Under the pieces are notes generated by a model. The model had not been told where the DNA came from. It worked only from the letters and a program-made list of their open reading frames with translations, and made no database searches. A DNA stretch of 5,248 nucleotides from a bacterium (lineage in GTDB: Bacteria; Planctomycetota; Planctomycetia; Pirellulales; Pirellulaceae): assembly GCA_030432015.1 (NCBI GenBank), contig JAUIHJ010000610.1, positions 1-5,248 on the forward strand, read 5' to 3'. The position numbers and the translations under genes are program-made. Shown here piece by piece: positions 5,208 to 5,248 of this stretch. Positions within the stretch are counted from its first letter, which is position 1, and the number at the start of each line of letters is the position of its first letter.

Positions 5208-5248
5208 ACGACCGAGTGCAATTCGGCGACAATCCGGACCGGCTCGTT

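Noticed and set aside
5207..5248. Terminator after the GYF gene, from AACGACCG near 5207 facing CCGGCTCGTT at the window end
   Set aside because: The arms pair imperfectly, no T-run is visible and the window ends at the right arm, so it cannot be judged.

Overview
The window looks like a stretch of planctomycete chromosome, possibly of the Pirellula/Rhodopirellula type. The evidence is protein content: a Tat-exported DUF1501 protein, a Tat-exported FAD-dependent oxidoreductase of the FAD_oxidored (PF12831-like) type that is abundant in planctomycetes, a Bacillus-type cytochrome b558 SdhC, and a GYF_2/zinc-ribbon protein. The DNA is moderately GC-rich, with AT-richer islands in the intergenic regions. 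No tRNA, rRNA, CRISPR array, insertion sequence or phage gene was seen. The genus is an inference.

Layout: (1) 1-282, minus strand: the N-terminal part of sdhC, cut by the window edge, with a good sigma70-like promoter (369-396) and a long hairpin in its leader. (2) 352-830: a 479-base gap with no convincing gene. It holds the sdhC promoter, a pair of adjacent hairpins (559-608) and a weak promoter for the next gene. (3) 831-1220, plus: a stand-alone response-regulator receiver domain. It is followed almost without a gap by (4) 1249-2967, plus: the Tat-exported flavoprotein. (5) A 57-base convergent gap without a recognisable terminator. (6) 3025-4416, minus: the DUF1501 protein. (7) 4417-4655: a divergent control region with three successive inverted repeats within 85 bases. 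(8) 4656-5207, plus: a GYF_2 domain joined by a Pro-rich linker to two C-terminal zinc ribbons. The last 41 bases hold no complete feature.

How the genes fit together: SdhC is the membrane anchor of succinate dehydrogenase (respiration and TCA cycle) and is divergent from the rest. The receiver and the flavoprotein almost certainly share a transcript. The receiver has no output domain, so it would act by phosphorylation-dependent protein contact and not by binding DNA. The flavoprotein and the DUF1501 protein are both predicted to be exported folded through Tat, but their substrates cannot be read from the sequence. I did not find a clear new multi-gene system. The most interesting unexplained signals are non-coding: the sdhC leader hairpin, the 559-608 hairpin pair, and the inverted-repeat cluster between the DUF1501 and GYF genes.
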